Shown here: positions 9,937 to 18,975 of the stretch, piece after piece
Position numbering within the stretch: position 1 is the first letter of the stretch
How the letters are laid out: every line of letters starts with the position of its first letter
NCBI RefSeq assembly: GCF_028446585.1
Contig: NZ_JAPFQL010000004.1
Location: 1 to 64,000, forward strand
Source: Intrasporangium calvum
GTDB lineage: Bacteria > Actinomycetota > Actinomycetes > Actinomycetales > Dermatophilaceae
DNA length: 64,000 nucleotides
Direction: 5' to 3'
Program-made: the position numbers and the translations under genes
The notes under the pieces: model-generated
The model's input: only the letters and a program-made list of their open reading frames with translations
The model's database searches: none
What the model was told of the DNA's origin: nothing

Positions 9937-11451
9937 TCAGCTCAGCGTGGGCCAGGGGACGCGCGGGAGCAACGCCTCAACGGCTGCACCCACGGCGAAC
10001 ACCGCATCCTCGTCGAAGGGATGCCCCACGATCTGGACTCCCGTCGGAACTCCGTTGGCAGCCAGTCCGCTGGGCACGGCAAGGACTGGGCAGCGATTGG
10101 CCACGTTGAACGGGCTGGTGAGGTGGGCCTCCCAGTAGTGGCCCAGCCTGCGACCTTCGACCTCGATTCCGTCGAGGTACTGGCCCGAGGCCTCCAGCGA
10201 GGTGACCGCGGACGTCGGGCAGATCAGGACGTCAACGCCCTCCATCGCCACGGCCAGCTCTGCCTGCAACGCCGCGTCCAGCTCGAGCGACTCGACGAGG
10301 GACCGCTGCTCTGCTGCGGCTCGGGCATCCGCCATGAACTGGCGTGTGTAGGGCGCCAGCTGCTCCTCGGTCCCGGCCGTCTCGCGCTCCATCGCTGGAC
10401 CGAGAATGTGTCCGAAGTGGGTGAAGATGATCGTCGCGATGCGTGACGTCGTCCACGGGAGGGCCACGTCGACAAGGACCGCGCCCGCGGACTCGAGGGC
10501 ACTGGCCACCTTCAGGGTGTTCGCCTTGACTTCGGGTGCCACCGGGTAGTCACCGAGCGTGAGTGAGATCCCGATTCGCTTGCCCGCCAATGCATCCAAA
10601 CGCTCGATCAGTGGTGTGGCGGTCGGGCGGCTGGCGGTGGGGCCCCAGGACGAGTGGTCCGCTGCATGGCGCCCCGAGAGGACGTGGGCGAGCAGCTCCG
10701 TGTCTGCCACGGTTCGGCCCATCGGCCCGTCTCCGCGGTACCAGTCGGCGGCCAGCGGCGCCTGACCCGGGATACGGCCATAGGGGGCCTTGTAGCCAAC
10801 GGTTCCGGTGAAACCGGCAGGGACCCGCGTCGAGCCGGCGATGTCGCTCGCTGTGGCGAGGGTCGTCATCCCCGCGGCCAGCGCCGCGCCGGCTCCTCCG
10901 GACGAGCCGCCGGGAGAGGCGGCACGGTTCCAGGGATTCCGGGTGACGCCCCACATGGCACTGTGCGTCACGGTGGCGCAGCTGAACTCCGGGGAGGTGG
11001 TTCGCGCATGGATGATCGCACCGGCATCCCTGATGCGGGCCACGACGGGATGGTCTGCGCCCGCGACGCGACCGCGATGCGCGTGCAGCCCCTGCTCGAT
11101 CCTGCGCCCGGCGATCCCGTGCTTCTCCTTCGTCGCGATGGGGATGCCGAGCAGCGCGGGTGGCGTCTCCCCCGTCGACGCGCACTTCAGATACAGGTCG
11201 GCGGCCGCCCGCGACTGCTCCAGCGCCTCGTCGAACAGCGTCTCGGTGAAGGCGTTGATGCCAGTTACCCGATCCCCGTTGACGGCATCCGCACGCTCGA
11301 CGACCGCGCGCAGCAGTTCGACCGGCGACAGCTCCAGCGACGTGAACGCCGCCAGGGCCGAGACCGCGTCGAGGTGGTGCAGGCCTCCGTCCCTCGCGTG
11401 CTCGAGGTCGTGGTCAGCCAGCCCGCCCGCCGTGCCGGTGCTCACGGTCAC
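9937..11451 (-). CDS. Amidase signature family enzyme
   Basis: A 504-residue amidase with the Ser-cisSer-Lys triad visible: Lys108 in IATKEKHG, Ser183 in SPGGSSGGAGA and the nucleophile Ser207 in DIAGSTRVPA. The family hydrolyses amide, carbamate or urea bonds, and the substrate cannot be read from sequence. The GTG start overlaps the stop of the upstream M20 hydrolase gene (GTGA), so the two are translationally coupled. With the neighbouring MHS transporter and LysR regulator this looks like a pathway importing and dismantling an N-carbamoyl or amide compound. Confidence 0.85.
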   Translation of the reverse strand: MTVSTGTAGGLADHDLEHARDGGLHHLDAVSALAAFTSLELSPVELLRAVVERADAVNGDRVTGINAFTETLFDEALEQSRAAADLYLKCASTGETPPALLGIPIATKEKHGIAGRRIEQGLHAHRGRVAGADHPVVARIRDAGAIIHARTTSPEFSCATVTHSAMWGVTRNPWNRAASPGGSSGGAGAALAAGMTTLATASDIAGSTRVPAGFTGTVGYKAPYGRIPGQAPLAADWYRGDGPMGRTVADTELLAHVLSGRHAADHSSWGPTASRPTATPLIERLDALAGKRIGISLTLGDYPVAPEVKANTLKVASALESAGAVLVDVALPWTTSRIATIIFTHFGHILGPAMERETAGTEEQLAPYTRQFMADARAAAEQRSLVESLELDAALQAELAVAMEGVDVLICPTSAVTSLEASGQYLDGIEVEGRRLGHYWEAHLTSPFNVANRCPVLAVPSGLAANGVPTGVQIVGHPFDEDAVFAVGAAVEALLPRVPWPTLS

Positions 11452-12734
11452 CCCTCCATCGCCATGGCGCGCTCTGCGATCCCCTTCCGACCGTCGTCCA
11501 ACGCCCCGTTCACCAGTTCCCAGGTGACCTCGGTCAGGGCCGAGAGGCCCGAGACCATGTCTTGGTCGCTGGTGAACTCCCGCTCGCAGTGCGAGACCCC
11601 ACCGGCTGACGGGATGAACATCATGACGGTCGGAACGATCCGGTTCATCGCCACCGAGTCGTGACCGGCCATGGTCCTGATGCGGCGAACCCCGAGTCCG
11701 AGGTCGGCTGCGACCTTCTCCACGAGCACGATGCCGTCCTCGGGGTAGTGCTGGATCGGTCGGACGTCGAAGTCGTTCACGTGGATCGTCAGGTCGTGTT
11801 CCCTCGCTACGCCCTCGATGCTCTCCAACAGCGAGGCCCGGGCCTCCGCCACGATCTCCGGTGAGGCGGAGCGCAGGTCGGCCACCAGGTGGACCCGACG
11901 CGCAACCACGATGGGCGAGTTGGGCTCGAGCGTCAGGTGGCCGACGGACGAGACCAACGCCTCGTCCTCGAACTTCCGCGTGACCTCATGGACGAGGACC
12001 ACCACTTTCGACGCAGCCACCAGAGCGTCGTGCCGGTCAGACATTGCGGTCGCGCCGGTGTGAGACTGTTCGCCCAGCACCTCGATGTCGAGCTTCTGTG
12101 TGTACCAGCTGAAGTCGACGGCGCCCAGGTCAAGCCCCTCCCGCTCGAGGATCCGGCCCTGCTCGATGTGGATCTCGGCATACCCAGCCACCTGTGGACG
12201 CTCGTCCTGTCCGCGATAGCCGATCCGTTCGAGGGCTTCGGCCACCGTGGTCCCGGCCAGATCCTGGACCTGGAGCATCTCGTCCTCGTCCATGAGACCG
12301 GCGAAGACCGAGCTGCCCATGATCGAGGGCGCGAAGCGACCGCCTTCCTCGTTGAACCAGTTGACGACTGCCAGGTTGTACGGCGGCACGGTCTGCCCCA
12401 CGCCGGCCGCAGCCACCAGGCGCTCGACCTTCTCGGCGGCATGGAGTGCCGCGATGACGCCATAGGCGCCGTCGAAACGGCCACCGAGCGGCTGGCTGTC
12501 CAGGTGGGAACCGATGAGCACGTAGGGTGCACCGGGCCTCCACTCGAGAAGGGCGAACATGTTGCCGATCCCGTCGACTCGGACGTGCCAGCCGCGGGCA
12601 GTGGCGAACTGCGTGAACCAGTCGCGGGTCTGGCGGTCCTCATCGGTCGCTGCCTGCCGGTCAACGCCGTTGGCCGGCGTGGCACCGATGGTGGCCACGT
12701 GGTGGAAGTCCGCCAGGAACTGTTGGGCGCTCAT
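11448..12734 (-). CDS. M20-family N-carbamoyl-amino-acid hydrolase / allantoate amidohydrolase-like
   Basis: A 428-residue member of the M20 hydantoinase/carbamoylase branch. Metal ligands are apparent in GSHLDSQPLGGRFDG (about residues 76-90), NEEGGRFAPS (about 130), EIHIEQG (about 190) and AGHDSVAMN (about 375). Enzymes of this branch cleave N-carbamoyl amino acids or ureides such as allantoate, releasing ammonia and CO2. An AAGGAG Shine-Dalgarno 7 bases before the ATG fixes the start. It precedes and overlaps the amidase gene. It is a different enzyme from the M20 hydrolase in the hut cluster of this window. Confidence 0.85.
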   Translation of the reverse strand: MSAQQFLADFHHVATIGATPANGVDRQAATDEDRQTRDWFTQFATARGWHVRVDGIGNMFALLEWRPGAPYVLIGSHLDSQPLGGRFDGAYGVIAALHAAEKVERLVAAAGVGQTVPPYNLAVVNWFNEEGGRFAPSIMGSSVFAGLMDEDEMLQVQDLAGTTVAEALERIGYRGQDERPQVAGYAEIHIEQGRILEREGLDLGAVDFSWYTQKLDIEVLGEQSHTGATAMSDRHDALVAASKVVVLVHEVTRKFEDEALVSSVGHLTLEPNSPIVVARRVHLVADLRSASPEIVAEARASLLESIEGVAREHDLTIHVNDFDVRPIQHYPEDGIVLVEKVAADLGLGVRRIRTMAGHDSVAMNRIVPTVMMFIPSAGGVSHCEREFTSDQDMVSGLSALTEVTWELVNGALDDGRKGIAERAMAMEG

Positions 12735-12789
12735 GAAGTGGCTCCTTGGGTGCGGCTGCTGTTCAGCCTGCGAGGGAAAGCGGGAGGAA

Positions 12790-14121
12790 TCAGTGAACTT
12801 GCCGGTGGGTCTCGGGCACGTTGGTGAAGATGAGGAGACCCAGGACGACCACAGCGGCTGCTGACATGTAGAACCCCGGCGCCGAGGAGACGCCCGTCTG
12901 GGCCACCAGGGCAGCGCCGATGAACGGGGCGGTGCCGCCGAACACGGCGTACGCCACGTTGTAGCTGATGGCCGCAGACGTGAACCGAGTGCGAGTCGTG
13001 AAGATCTCGACGAAGAACGTGTAGCACCCACCCCCGTAGATGCACAGCGGGACCACGAAGAGCAACTGACCGGCCAGTGCCAGTGCCAGCGACCCACTCG
13101 TGACGAGCATGAAGCACGGAACGGCCAGGACGGCGAGGGCCAAGGAGCCGGCGATGAGCATCGGCTTGCGGCCGAACCGGTCCCCGAGCAGGCCCCCGAT
13201 GGGGAGCAGGAGCGCGTACAGCATCATGGCTGCGGCGTTGGCCAGCAGGGACTGCTCGCGGCTGAGGTCCCCGGTGGTCTGGACGTAGGGGACGAAGTAT
13301 CCCGAGAGGAAGTAGAACCCCATCGCGGTCAGACCCATGACGAAGATGACCTGGAGCATCCGCACCTTGTTGTCGCGGAACGTCTCCCGGAGTGGGCTGA
13401 ACTCCTTGGTGGCGGACTTCGCCATGACCTGCTTGAAAGCGTCGGACTCCTCTGTCCGAGAGCGAATCCACAGGCCGAAGAACGCCAGGGGAAGTGCCAG
13501 GAGGAAGGGGATCCGCCAGCCCCACGCCATGAAGGACTCAGCGGCCATCGACTGGGAGAGCACGAGAATGAGCGTTCCGCCCACGACGGACGGGAGTGCC
13601 GTGGCTGCAAGGGTGATGTTGAGCCAGAAGCCCCGACGGTTGACTGGGGCGTGCTCGAACACGAACGCTGGTGCCCCCACCGACTCGCCGCCTGCCGAGA
13701 AGCCTTGGATCATGCGGCAGAGCACCAGCAGGACCGGCGCCCAGAACCCGATGGAGGCATAGGGCGGCAGCAGTCCCATGAGGGCCGTCGCCGTGCCGAT
13801 GGAGAGCAGCGTGATGTAGAGGACGCGACGCCGACCGATCCGGTCGCCCAGCGCACCGAAGAACAGTCCGCCGAGCGGGCGAACCAGGAAGGCGACGCCG
13901 AAGGTCGCAAAGGTGGCCAACAAGGCCGTCACGGGGTTGCTGTCCGGGAAGAAGAGCTGAGAGATGACGACGGCGGACAGCCCGTAGAGCGTGAAGTCGT
14001 AGAACTCGATGAACTGCCCCACGCTCCCACCTGCAAGGACGCGGTACTGCATCCCGGAAGGGCGCGCCGACTGGTTCATCGGTGCGGGGCGGGCCTGGAG
14101 ATCGATGCTGTTGGTAGACAT
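12790..14121 (-). CDS. MFS transporter, metabolite:H+ symporter (MHS) family
   Basis: A 443-residue permease with 12 predicted helices. MHS hallmarks are GQFIEFYDFTLYG near residue 33, VRPLGGLFFGALGDRIGRRR near 80 and the RMIQGFSAGGESVG segment near 140. Family members import organic acids, betaines or aromatic acids with protons. An AAAGGAA Shine-Dalgarno precedes the ATG. It leads the operon with the M20 hydrolase and amidase and lies directly downstream of a LysR-type regulator, so it probably brings in their substrate. Confidence 0.87.
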   Translation of the reverse strand: MSTNSIDLQARPAPMNQSARPSGMQYRVLAGGSVGQFIEFYDFTLYGLSAVVISQLFFPDSNPVTALLATFATFGVAFLVRPLGGLFFGALGDRIGRRRVLYITLLSIGTATALMGLLPPYASIGFWAPVLLVLCRMIQGFSAGGESVGAPAFVFEHAPVNRRGFWLNITLAATALPSVVGGTLILVLSQSMAAESFMAWGWRIPFLLALPLAFFGLWIRSRTEESDAFKQVMAKSATKEFSPLRETFRDNKVRMLQVIFVMGLTAMGFYFLSGYFVPYVQTTGDLSREQSLLANAAAMMLYALLLPIGGLLGDRFGRKPMLIAGSLALAVLAVPCFMLVTSGSLALALAGQLLFVVPLCIYGGGCYTFFVEIFTTRTRFTSAAISYNVAYAVFGGTAPFIGAALVAQTGVSSAPGFYMSAAAVVVLGLLIFTNVPETHRQVH

Positions 14122-14245
14122 GGCGTTCCTTTCGGGACCTCGCTGTCCCGGTCGTTCGTGCCACCCGGCTCTGCCGGCTGCCGACCATGGTTCAAGAGCA
14201 ACCTTTCAACGGTCCAATTGATTCTTTCTGTCAGTGTCATCGAGG

Positions 14246-14267
14246 GAATCGATCATCAAGTCGATTC
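14246..14267. promoter_or_regulatory. Candidate LysR-type operator
   Basis: GAATCGA and TCGATTC form a perfect 7-base inverted repeat around an 8-base spacer. It overlaps the end of the lysR-type gene and lies about 125 bases upstream of the MHS transporter start. Size and place suit a LysR regulatory site, but no binding evidence exists. Confidence 0.35.
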
Positions 14268-15176
14268 GGTGGCCTCGAACAGGGCGCGCGTGACGTCAGC
14301 GAAGGCCTGTGCCTTGGCCGTCGGTCGGACGCCGGGTTGGCTCACGAGGACCACCTGCACACCTGGGAGGCTCTCCTTGATCGGCAGGGGCACGACGCGA
14401 CCCCCGGCATAGGTCAGGTCGTGGTCCAGCCGCTGGTTGAGGACCGAGTAGCCGTGCCCTCTGCCCACGAACGACCTGACGGTCTCGTATCCGGTGGCTC
14501 GGTGCCGGATCTTGGGCACCACACCGGCGATCTGGAAGAGGCTCATGAAGTACTCGCGAGTGTGGGGCAGATCCAGGAGGATGAACGGCTCATCGGCGAA
14601 CTCCTGGAGGCTGACGCCTTCGTCGCGGCGGCCGGCGAGCGGGTGGTTGGCTGACACCAGCACGTGCGGTGGCACGCGGGCGACGACATGGCGAACGATC
14701 TCCGGACCGAGGCCGAGGTCATACATCAAGGCGAGCTCGCAGCGGCCCTGGGCCAACGCCTGTCGCAGGGTCTCCTGGTCGGCTTCCAGGAAGGTCACGT
14801 CGACTCCCGGGTGCTGGTTCTCGAAGCTCTGCAGAATCACCGGCGCACGGAAGGGCGCCAACGGCGAGAAGACCCCAACGCTCAGCTCCCCGACGAGGCG
14901 ACGCTCTTCGCCGTGGACGGCCTGGTAGAGCATGTCCGCTTCTTCGAGGAAGGCCCGACATCGGCCGACCATGAGCTTGCCGGCAGCGGTCAGACGCAGT
15001 CCCCGCCGAGGCACCCGGGTGAAGAGCCGCGTACCCATCTCTCGTTCCAGCTGGTTGATCGCCGAGGACAGCGTCGACTGGGTCACGTTGAGCGCAGCGG
15101 CGGCCGCGGTCATGTTCTCGAGTTCGGCCACAGTCTGGAAGTAGCGCAGCTGGACCAGCGTGAACTGCCTGCTCAT
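14256..15176 (-). CDS. LysR-family transcriptional regulator
   Basis: About 306 residues. The winged HTH covers roughly residues 1-65 (FTLVQLRYFQTVAELENMTA, then NVTQSTLSSAINQLEREMG and LFTRVPRRGLRLTAAG), and the effector domain follows. The ATG at MSRQF was chosen over a GTG 18 bases upstream because GACAAT ends 6 bases before it, consistent with a leaderless start. It is codirectional with and upstream of the MHS transporter-M20-amidase genes and is their likely activator. Confidence 0.87.
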   Translation of the reverse strand: MSRQFTLVQLRYFQTVAELENMTAAAAALNVTQSTLSSAINQLEREMGTRLFTRVPRRGLRLTAAGKLMVGRCRAFLEEADMLYQAVHGEERRLVGELSVGVFSPLAPFRAPVILQSFENQHPGVDVTFLEADQETLRQALAQGRCELALMYDLGLGPEIVRHVVARVPPHVLVSANHPLAGRRDEGVSLQEFADEPFILLDLPHTREYFMSLFQIAGVVPKIRHRATGYETVRSFVGRGHGYSVLNQRLDHDLTYAGGRVVPLPIKESLPGVQVVLVSQPGVRPTAKAQAFADVTRALFEATEST

Positions 15177-15206
15177 TGCAGCATTGTCAGTCACGCCCCG
15201 GGCTCG

Positions 15207-15863
15207 TCAGTGGGCAGAGGGGTCGTGCGGCTCCCGGTGGGTCGCTGCGTAGACGGCTGCCTGCGTCCGGCTCTCCATGCCCATCTTGCTCAGGACCGAC
15301 GAGACGTAGTTCTTCACCGTCTTCTCGGCAAGGCCCAGGCGGTCCCCGATGTGGCGGTTCGTCATCCCCTCGGCGACGAGGTCGAGAATGCGCCGCTCGA
15401 CCGGCGACAGCGTCTTCAGACGGGGGTCGTGCTCCTCGTGGGAGGCCCATCGCTCGCGCAGCGCCTTGGCGTGGGGATGGTCCGAGAGATCCTCGCCGGC
15501 CGCCACGCGCCGGATCGCCGCGACGATGCCCTCGCCGCTCAGCTGCTTGAGCAGGTAGCCGGACGCGCCGGCCAGGACCGAGGAGACCAGCGCCTGGTCG
15601 TCGTCGTACGACGTGAGCATGAGTGCACGGATCCGGGGGTCCACGGAGCGGACCTCCCGGCAGACCTCGATGCCGGAGCCGTCCGGGAGGCGCACGTCGA
15701 GGACCGCCACGTCCGGCAGCAGGGCAGGGATGCGGCGCGCTGCCTCACGCGCAGATCCCGACTCCCCGACCACCTCCATGTCGGAGGCGGCCTCGACGAG
15801 GTCGCGCAGGCCCCGCCGGACGATCTCGTGGTCGTCCAGGAGAAACACCTTGATCGTGGTCAT
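15207..15863 (-). CDS. NarL/DevR-family response regulator
   Basis: A 218-residue regulator with a receiver domain (KVFLLDDHEIVRRGLRDLVE at residues 4-23, phospho-acceptor Asp in DVAVLDVRLPDG near 55, Lys in LLKQLSGEG near 105) and a C-terminal LuxR-type HTH (LSPVERRILDLVAEGMTNRH and AEKTVKNYVSSVL). The layout and sequence resemble mycobacterial DevR/DosR. GAGGGA lies 4 bases before the ATG. The gene begins 8 bases after the GAF-domain kinase stop, so the two form one transcript. DosR-like boxes upstream of ppdK and of the divergent DUF1918-DUF1876 gene are its probable targets. Confidence 0.9.
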   Translation of the reverse strand: MTTIKVFLLDDHEIVRRGLRDLVEAASDMEVVGESGSAREAARRIPALLPDVAVLDVRLPDGSGIEVCREVRSVDPRIRALMLTSYDDDQALVSSVLAGASGYLLKQLSGEGIVAAIRRVAAGEDLSDHPHAKALRERWASHEEHDPRLKTLSPVERRILDLVAEGMTNRHIGDRLGLAEKTVKNYVSSVLSKMGMESRTQAAVYAATHREPHDPSAH

Positions 15864-15871
15864 GCCATCCC

Positions 15872-17545
15872 TCAGGACCTCGCGTAGGTGGGCACGCGCC
15901 ACTTCAGCTCAGCCCCGCCCGCGACTCCGCGGCCGATCTCGAGGGAGCCACGGTGCGCGAGCGCTCGACAGCGCAGGTTGACGAGGCCGCTACGGGCATC
16001 CTCGGCGTCCAGGCCGATTCCGTCGTCCGTCACACGGACCATGAGCCCGCCGCCACCGACGGCAGCTGGCGAGACAGCGACCTGTGCGGCTCCGGCCCGG
16101 GCGTGGCGCGCCACGTTGGCCAGACCCTCACGGACCACAGCGACGACATCGGCCCGCAGCTGGTCGGGCAGCGGACCCAGCCCCCGCGCGACCGTCACCT
16201 CGGGCACGAAACCCAGGCTCACGGCATACGACTCGGCGATGGCCCGCAGGACGGCGCGGAGGTTCTCCCCCGGGTCCTGGTGGTGCAGCTCGAAGATCGC
16301 CTGGCGGATCTGCCGGATGGCCCCGTCGAGGTCGTCGACCGCCTGACTCAGGCGGGCCCGGACGACGGGGTGCTGGGCGAGCGGCACCGCCGACTGCAGC
16401 GACAGCCCGGTGGCGAAGAGCTGCTGGATGACGTGGTCGTGCATCTCACGAGCGATTCGCTCTCGCTCCTCCAGCAGTGCCACCCGCCCCCGGTCCGCAT
16501 GCGCCTGGGCGGCCAGGACTGCGACACCGGCCTGGACCGCATACGCCGTCTGGGCGGGGAGCGCCTCCTGCGCCGTCGACTCGTCCTCCTCCTCCCAACC
16601 GGTGATGAGGACGCCGTTCCCGCGGGGCCCGGTGCCGAGCGGGACCAGCGCCACGGCGGTGCACTCATCGAGCCCGAGGACGGCCCGGGCCTCCTCGGCC
16701 GGGCGAGCGCGTGAGTCGACGGCGCCACCCGGCACGTGGAGGATCGGCTGGCGCGAGGCCAGCAGTTCGTCCCACTCGCTCCCGGCGAGGATCGCTCCCG
16801 ACGGCTCACCCGAAGCGGGCAGGGGCGCTCCGGGACGACGGTCGATCGCCCGGACCTCCAGTCGGCCGGCCGGATCAACGAAGGCCACGGCGCTGACGAC
16901 AGCACCGCTCAGCTCACGCACCTGGGTCGCCATGAGCGCCACGGAGGGCTCGTCGGAGTCCGACTCGAGCAGCGACTGGACGAGACGGCTCGTCGCGGCG
17001 GACCACCGCTGGCGGACCTCGCTCTGGGCGAGCAGCCGGGCATTGTCCAGAGCCGAGCCGGCCGCACTGGCCAAGGACACGAGGAGAGACTCGTCCTCGG
17101 TGGTGAACGGCCCCCCGCCGCGCTTCTCGGCGACGTAGATGTTGCCGAAGATCTTGTCGCGGATGCGGATGGGCGCCCCGAGGAGCGAGCGCATCAGCGG
17201 GTGGTTCGCCGGGAAGCCGACTGACCGGGCGTGCAGTGTGAGGTCGTCGAGTCGCAGTGGCCTTGGATCGGTGAGCAGCAGCCCGAGGACGCCGTGGCCG
17301 GCCGGCGGAGCACCGATGGCGGCCGCTTCCTCAGGGGTCAGTCCGTGGGTGTAGAAGCCCGCGAGATGCCGTGCGTCCGGGCCCAGCACGCCGAGCGCTC
17401 CGTAGCGTGCGCCGACGAGCTCGCAGGCTCCCGAAACGATCCGGGAGAGCACCTCGGGCAGGTCGAGGTCGGCGCTGAGCGGCATGATCGCGTCGACGAG
17501 CGCTGCCAGTCGCTCATCGACGGGCTCGACCTCGTCCCGCTCCAT
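15872..17545 (-). CDS. GAF-domain sensor histidine kinase, DevS/DosT-like
   Basis: About 557 residues: two GAF domains (about 15-165 and 190-335), then the dimerisation/phospho-acceptor block EERERIAREMHDHVIQQLF with its His near residue 375, then an HATPase_c domain ending near 555 (DDGIGLD motif). The first GAF has the RLDDLTLHARSVGFPANHPL stretch and IRIRDKIFGNIYVAEK that strongly recall DevS/DosT GAF-A, which binds heme and senses O2, NO and CO. Whether heme binds here cannot be told from sequence. The start is supported by TACGAT 6 bases before the ATG. It partners with the adjacent NarL-type regulator. Confidence 0.88.
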   Translation of the reverse strand: MERDEVEPVDERLAALVDAIMPLSADLDLPEVLSRIVSGACELVGARYGALGVLGPDARHLAGFYTHGLTPEEAAAIGAPPAGHGVLGLLLTDPRPLRLDDLTLHARSVGFPANHPLMRSLLGAPIRIRDKIFGNIYVAEKRGGGPFTTEDESLLVSLASAAGSALDNARLLAQSEVRQRWSAATSRLVQSLLESDSDEPSVALMATQVRELSGAVVSAVAFVDPAGRLEVRAIDRRPGAPLPASGEPSGAILAGSEWDELLASRQPILHVPGGAVDSRARPAEEARAVLGLDECTAVALVPLGTGPRGNGVLITGWEEEDESTAQEALPAQTAYAVQAGVAVLAAQAHADRGRVALLEERERIAREMHDHVIQQLFATGLSLQSAVPLAQHPVVRARLSQAVDDLDGAIRQIRQAIFELHHQDPGENLRAVLRAIAESYAVSLGFVPEVTVARGLGPLPDQLRADVVAVVREGLANVARHARAGAAQVAVSPAAVGGGGLMVRVTDDGIGLDAEDARSGLVNLRCRALAHRGSLEIGRGVAGGAELKWRVPTYARS

Positions 17546-17557
17546 GTATCGATCGTA
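17546..17557 (-). promoter_or_regulatory. Leaderless -10 box for the GAF kinase gene
   Basis: On the minus strand TACGAT is followed by 6 bases and then ATG, without a Shine-Dalgarno. The DosR-like box lies about 50 bases further upstream. Confidence 0.45.
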
Positions 17558-17601
17558 GGCAGAACCCTCGCCTACGGGTTCGTTTGGCGCAGACCCGACG
17601 A

Positions 17602-17619
17602 TCGGGACCTTCGACCCTG
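17602..17619. promoter_or_regulatory. DosR/DevR-like box between the GAF kinase and DUF1918-DUF1876 genes
   Basis: GGGACCTTCGACCC fits the DosR core pattern GGGACTNNNGNCCC with one difference. It sits in the divergent promoter gap, about 60 bases from each start codon, so it could autoregulate the kinase operon and drive the DUF1918-DUF1876 gene together. Confidence 0.6.
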
Positions 17620-17678
17620 CCCGACCGGGGGGCTCAGTGGTGTCCTGACGGAGTCGGCAGGACCTGAAGGAGGCCAAG

Positions 17679-18224
17679 ATGCAGGCACGAGTTGGAGACC
17701 GAATCATCCTCGCGGCGGAGCACATCGACGAACCGACTCGGGACGGCGAGATCCTCGAGATCCGCGGCGACGAGGGCGCCCCGCCCTATCTGGTCCGCTG
17801 GTCCAACGGGCACACCGGCCTCATCTATCCCGGCCCCGGCGCCGTGCTTCGGATCGGCGCGAACGAGGTGCATGTCGAACCGCCGCCAGTGACCGTCGCG
17901 CCCCGGGCGCCCGCCGCCCCCGTCAGCGCCGCGCCGCTCGAGCCGGACCGGCCGGCCCATGTCCGGGAATGGAACGTCCGCGTCTCGATCTTCGAGTCCG
18001 GGGACGAGACGAGCGCCAACGTCGTGCTCCTGGCCGACTCGCCCGAGCGACTCAGCGCCCGCGGCACCGCACACCGCTCGGCCCATGACCTGGGGGTGCC
18101 GGAGATCGGCGACGAGGTCGCCGTGGCCCGCGCCTTGCGGCACCTGGCTGACCAGCTGATGGAGATGGCGGAAGGCGACGTCTCCGACCTGACTGGCGAG
18201 GAGGCCCACATCAGGGCCGTCTGA
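17679..18224 (+). CDS. DUF1918-DUF1876 fusion protein (Rv1738-like C-terminal domain)
   Basis: A 181-residue fusion. Residues 1-60 are a DUF1918 barrel (VGDRIILAAEHIDEPTRDGE, then EGAPPYLVRWSNGHTGLIYP). After a Pro/Ala linker, residues about 98-180 form a DUF1876 domain (WNVRVSIFE, then GVPEIGDEVAVARALRHLADQ). Mycobacterial Rv1738, a DUF1876 protein, is among the most strongly hypoxia-induced DosR targets and structurally resembles ribosome hibernation factors (established knowledge). Here the domain is joined to DUF1918 and preceded by a DosR-like box, divergent from a DevS-like kinase. A role in dormancy or translation shutdown is inferred. Confidence 0.85.
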   Translation: MQARVGDRIILAAEHIDEPTRDGEILEIRGDEGAPPYLVRWSNGHTGLIYPGPGAVLRIGANEVHVEPPPVTVAPRAPAAPVSAAPLEPDRPAHVREWNVRVSIFESGDETSANVVLLADSPERLSARGTAHRSAHDLGVPEIGDEVAVARALRHLADQLMEMAEGDVSDLTGEEAHIRAV

Positions 18225-18261
18225 CCGCGGACGCGCGGGCCCGCCGCACTCACGGGCAGGC

Positions 18262-18975
18262 TCAGCCGACCAGCTGACCGAGTCGCTCCAGGCGAGGTTC
18301 GACGTCAGGAACGAGCATTGCCCGGTCATGCTGCCGCGTCAGCTCAATCATCACGCGCAGAGATCGTCGCTCACCTTTGGTCAGTGCCAGTCCTCGGGTA
18401 TCTGTAGCAGCGAGCATGGCGGTCAAGACAGCGAAGTCCTCACAGTGACGCTCACGGTTAGCACCAAGAGTGTCGATGCGAGCCTTGGCCTTCAGGATCA
18501 TGGCGCCCACGAGGCTTGGCCGCGGGATTCTTCCAATGCGCGCAGCGACCTGGACCTCCACGACCTCGGTGCGCGCCAACGCCTGCGTGCCACCCGGCGC
18601 CGCGACGGTCGGAAAGCCCGTGATGGACGGACGGGCCTCTGCTCGCTCCCCCATGCCTTCCGGGACAAGCACGTCGATAACGGCTTCACCTCTGGTCCAC
18701 CGGTGCTGAATTCCGTCCGCGCTCGCGGCGGCCGGAGCGAACTGCAGCGCTTTCAGTGAAGCAGTCACCGAGCCGAGAACCGTTGCATCTCTCCCGTTGA
18801 CGACGGCGTCCGCGTCATCAGTGGGACGCTGTGGCCGGAAGCCTCGCTCGGCGCAGTGCAGATGGACCAACTGGCCGCCGATGAGAGTCCAGTCGTGCGG
18901 GTGAGCTTCGTAGAGGTCCAGGAGTGCGTGCCAGGCAGCTTCCTGCCGCGCCCCCATGGCTGGCAGGACGATCAC
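18262..18975 (-). CDS. AbiEii/MNT-type nucleotidyltransferase (putative toxin)
   Basis: A 237-residue protein with the minimal polymerase-beta nucleotidyltransferase signature: LIGGQLVHLHCAERG near residues 32-46 followed by RPTDDADAVV near 50-59 (GG ... DxD metal-binding pair). Its C-terminal helical region, AMILKAKARIDTLGANRERH near 170, resembles the AbiEii/MenT substrate-binding helices. Related toxins transfer nucleotides to tRNA or proteins. The ATG overlaps the stop of the upstream HTH gene (ATGA), the tight coupling typical of toxin-antitoxin pairs. An alternative is a non-toxic nucleotidyltransferase of unknown role. Confidence 0.75.
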   Translation of the reverse strand: MIVLPAMGARQEAAWHALLDLYEAHPHDWTLIGGQLVHLHCAERGFRPQRPTDDADAVVNGRDATVLGSVTASLKALQFAPAAASADGIQHRWTRGEAVIDVLVPEGMGERAEARPSITGFPTVAAPGGTQALARTEVVEVQVAARIGRIPRPSLVGAMILKAKARIDTLGANRERHCEDFAVLTAMLAATDTRGLALTKGERRSLRVMIELTRQHDRAMLVPDVEPRLERLGQLVG

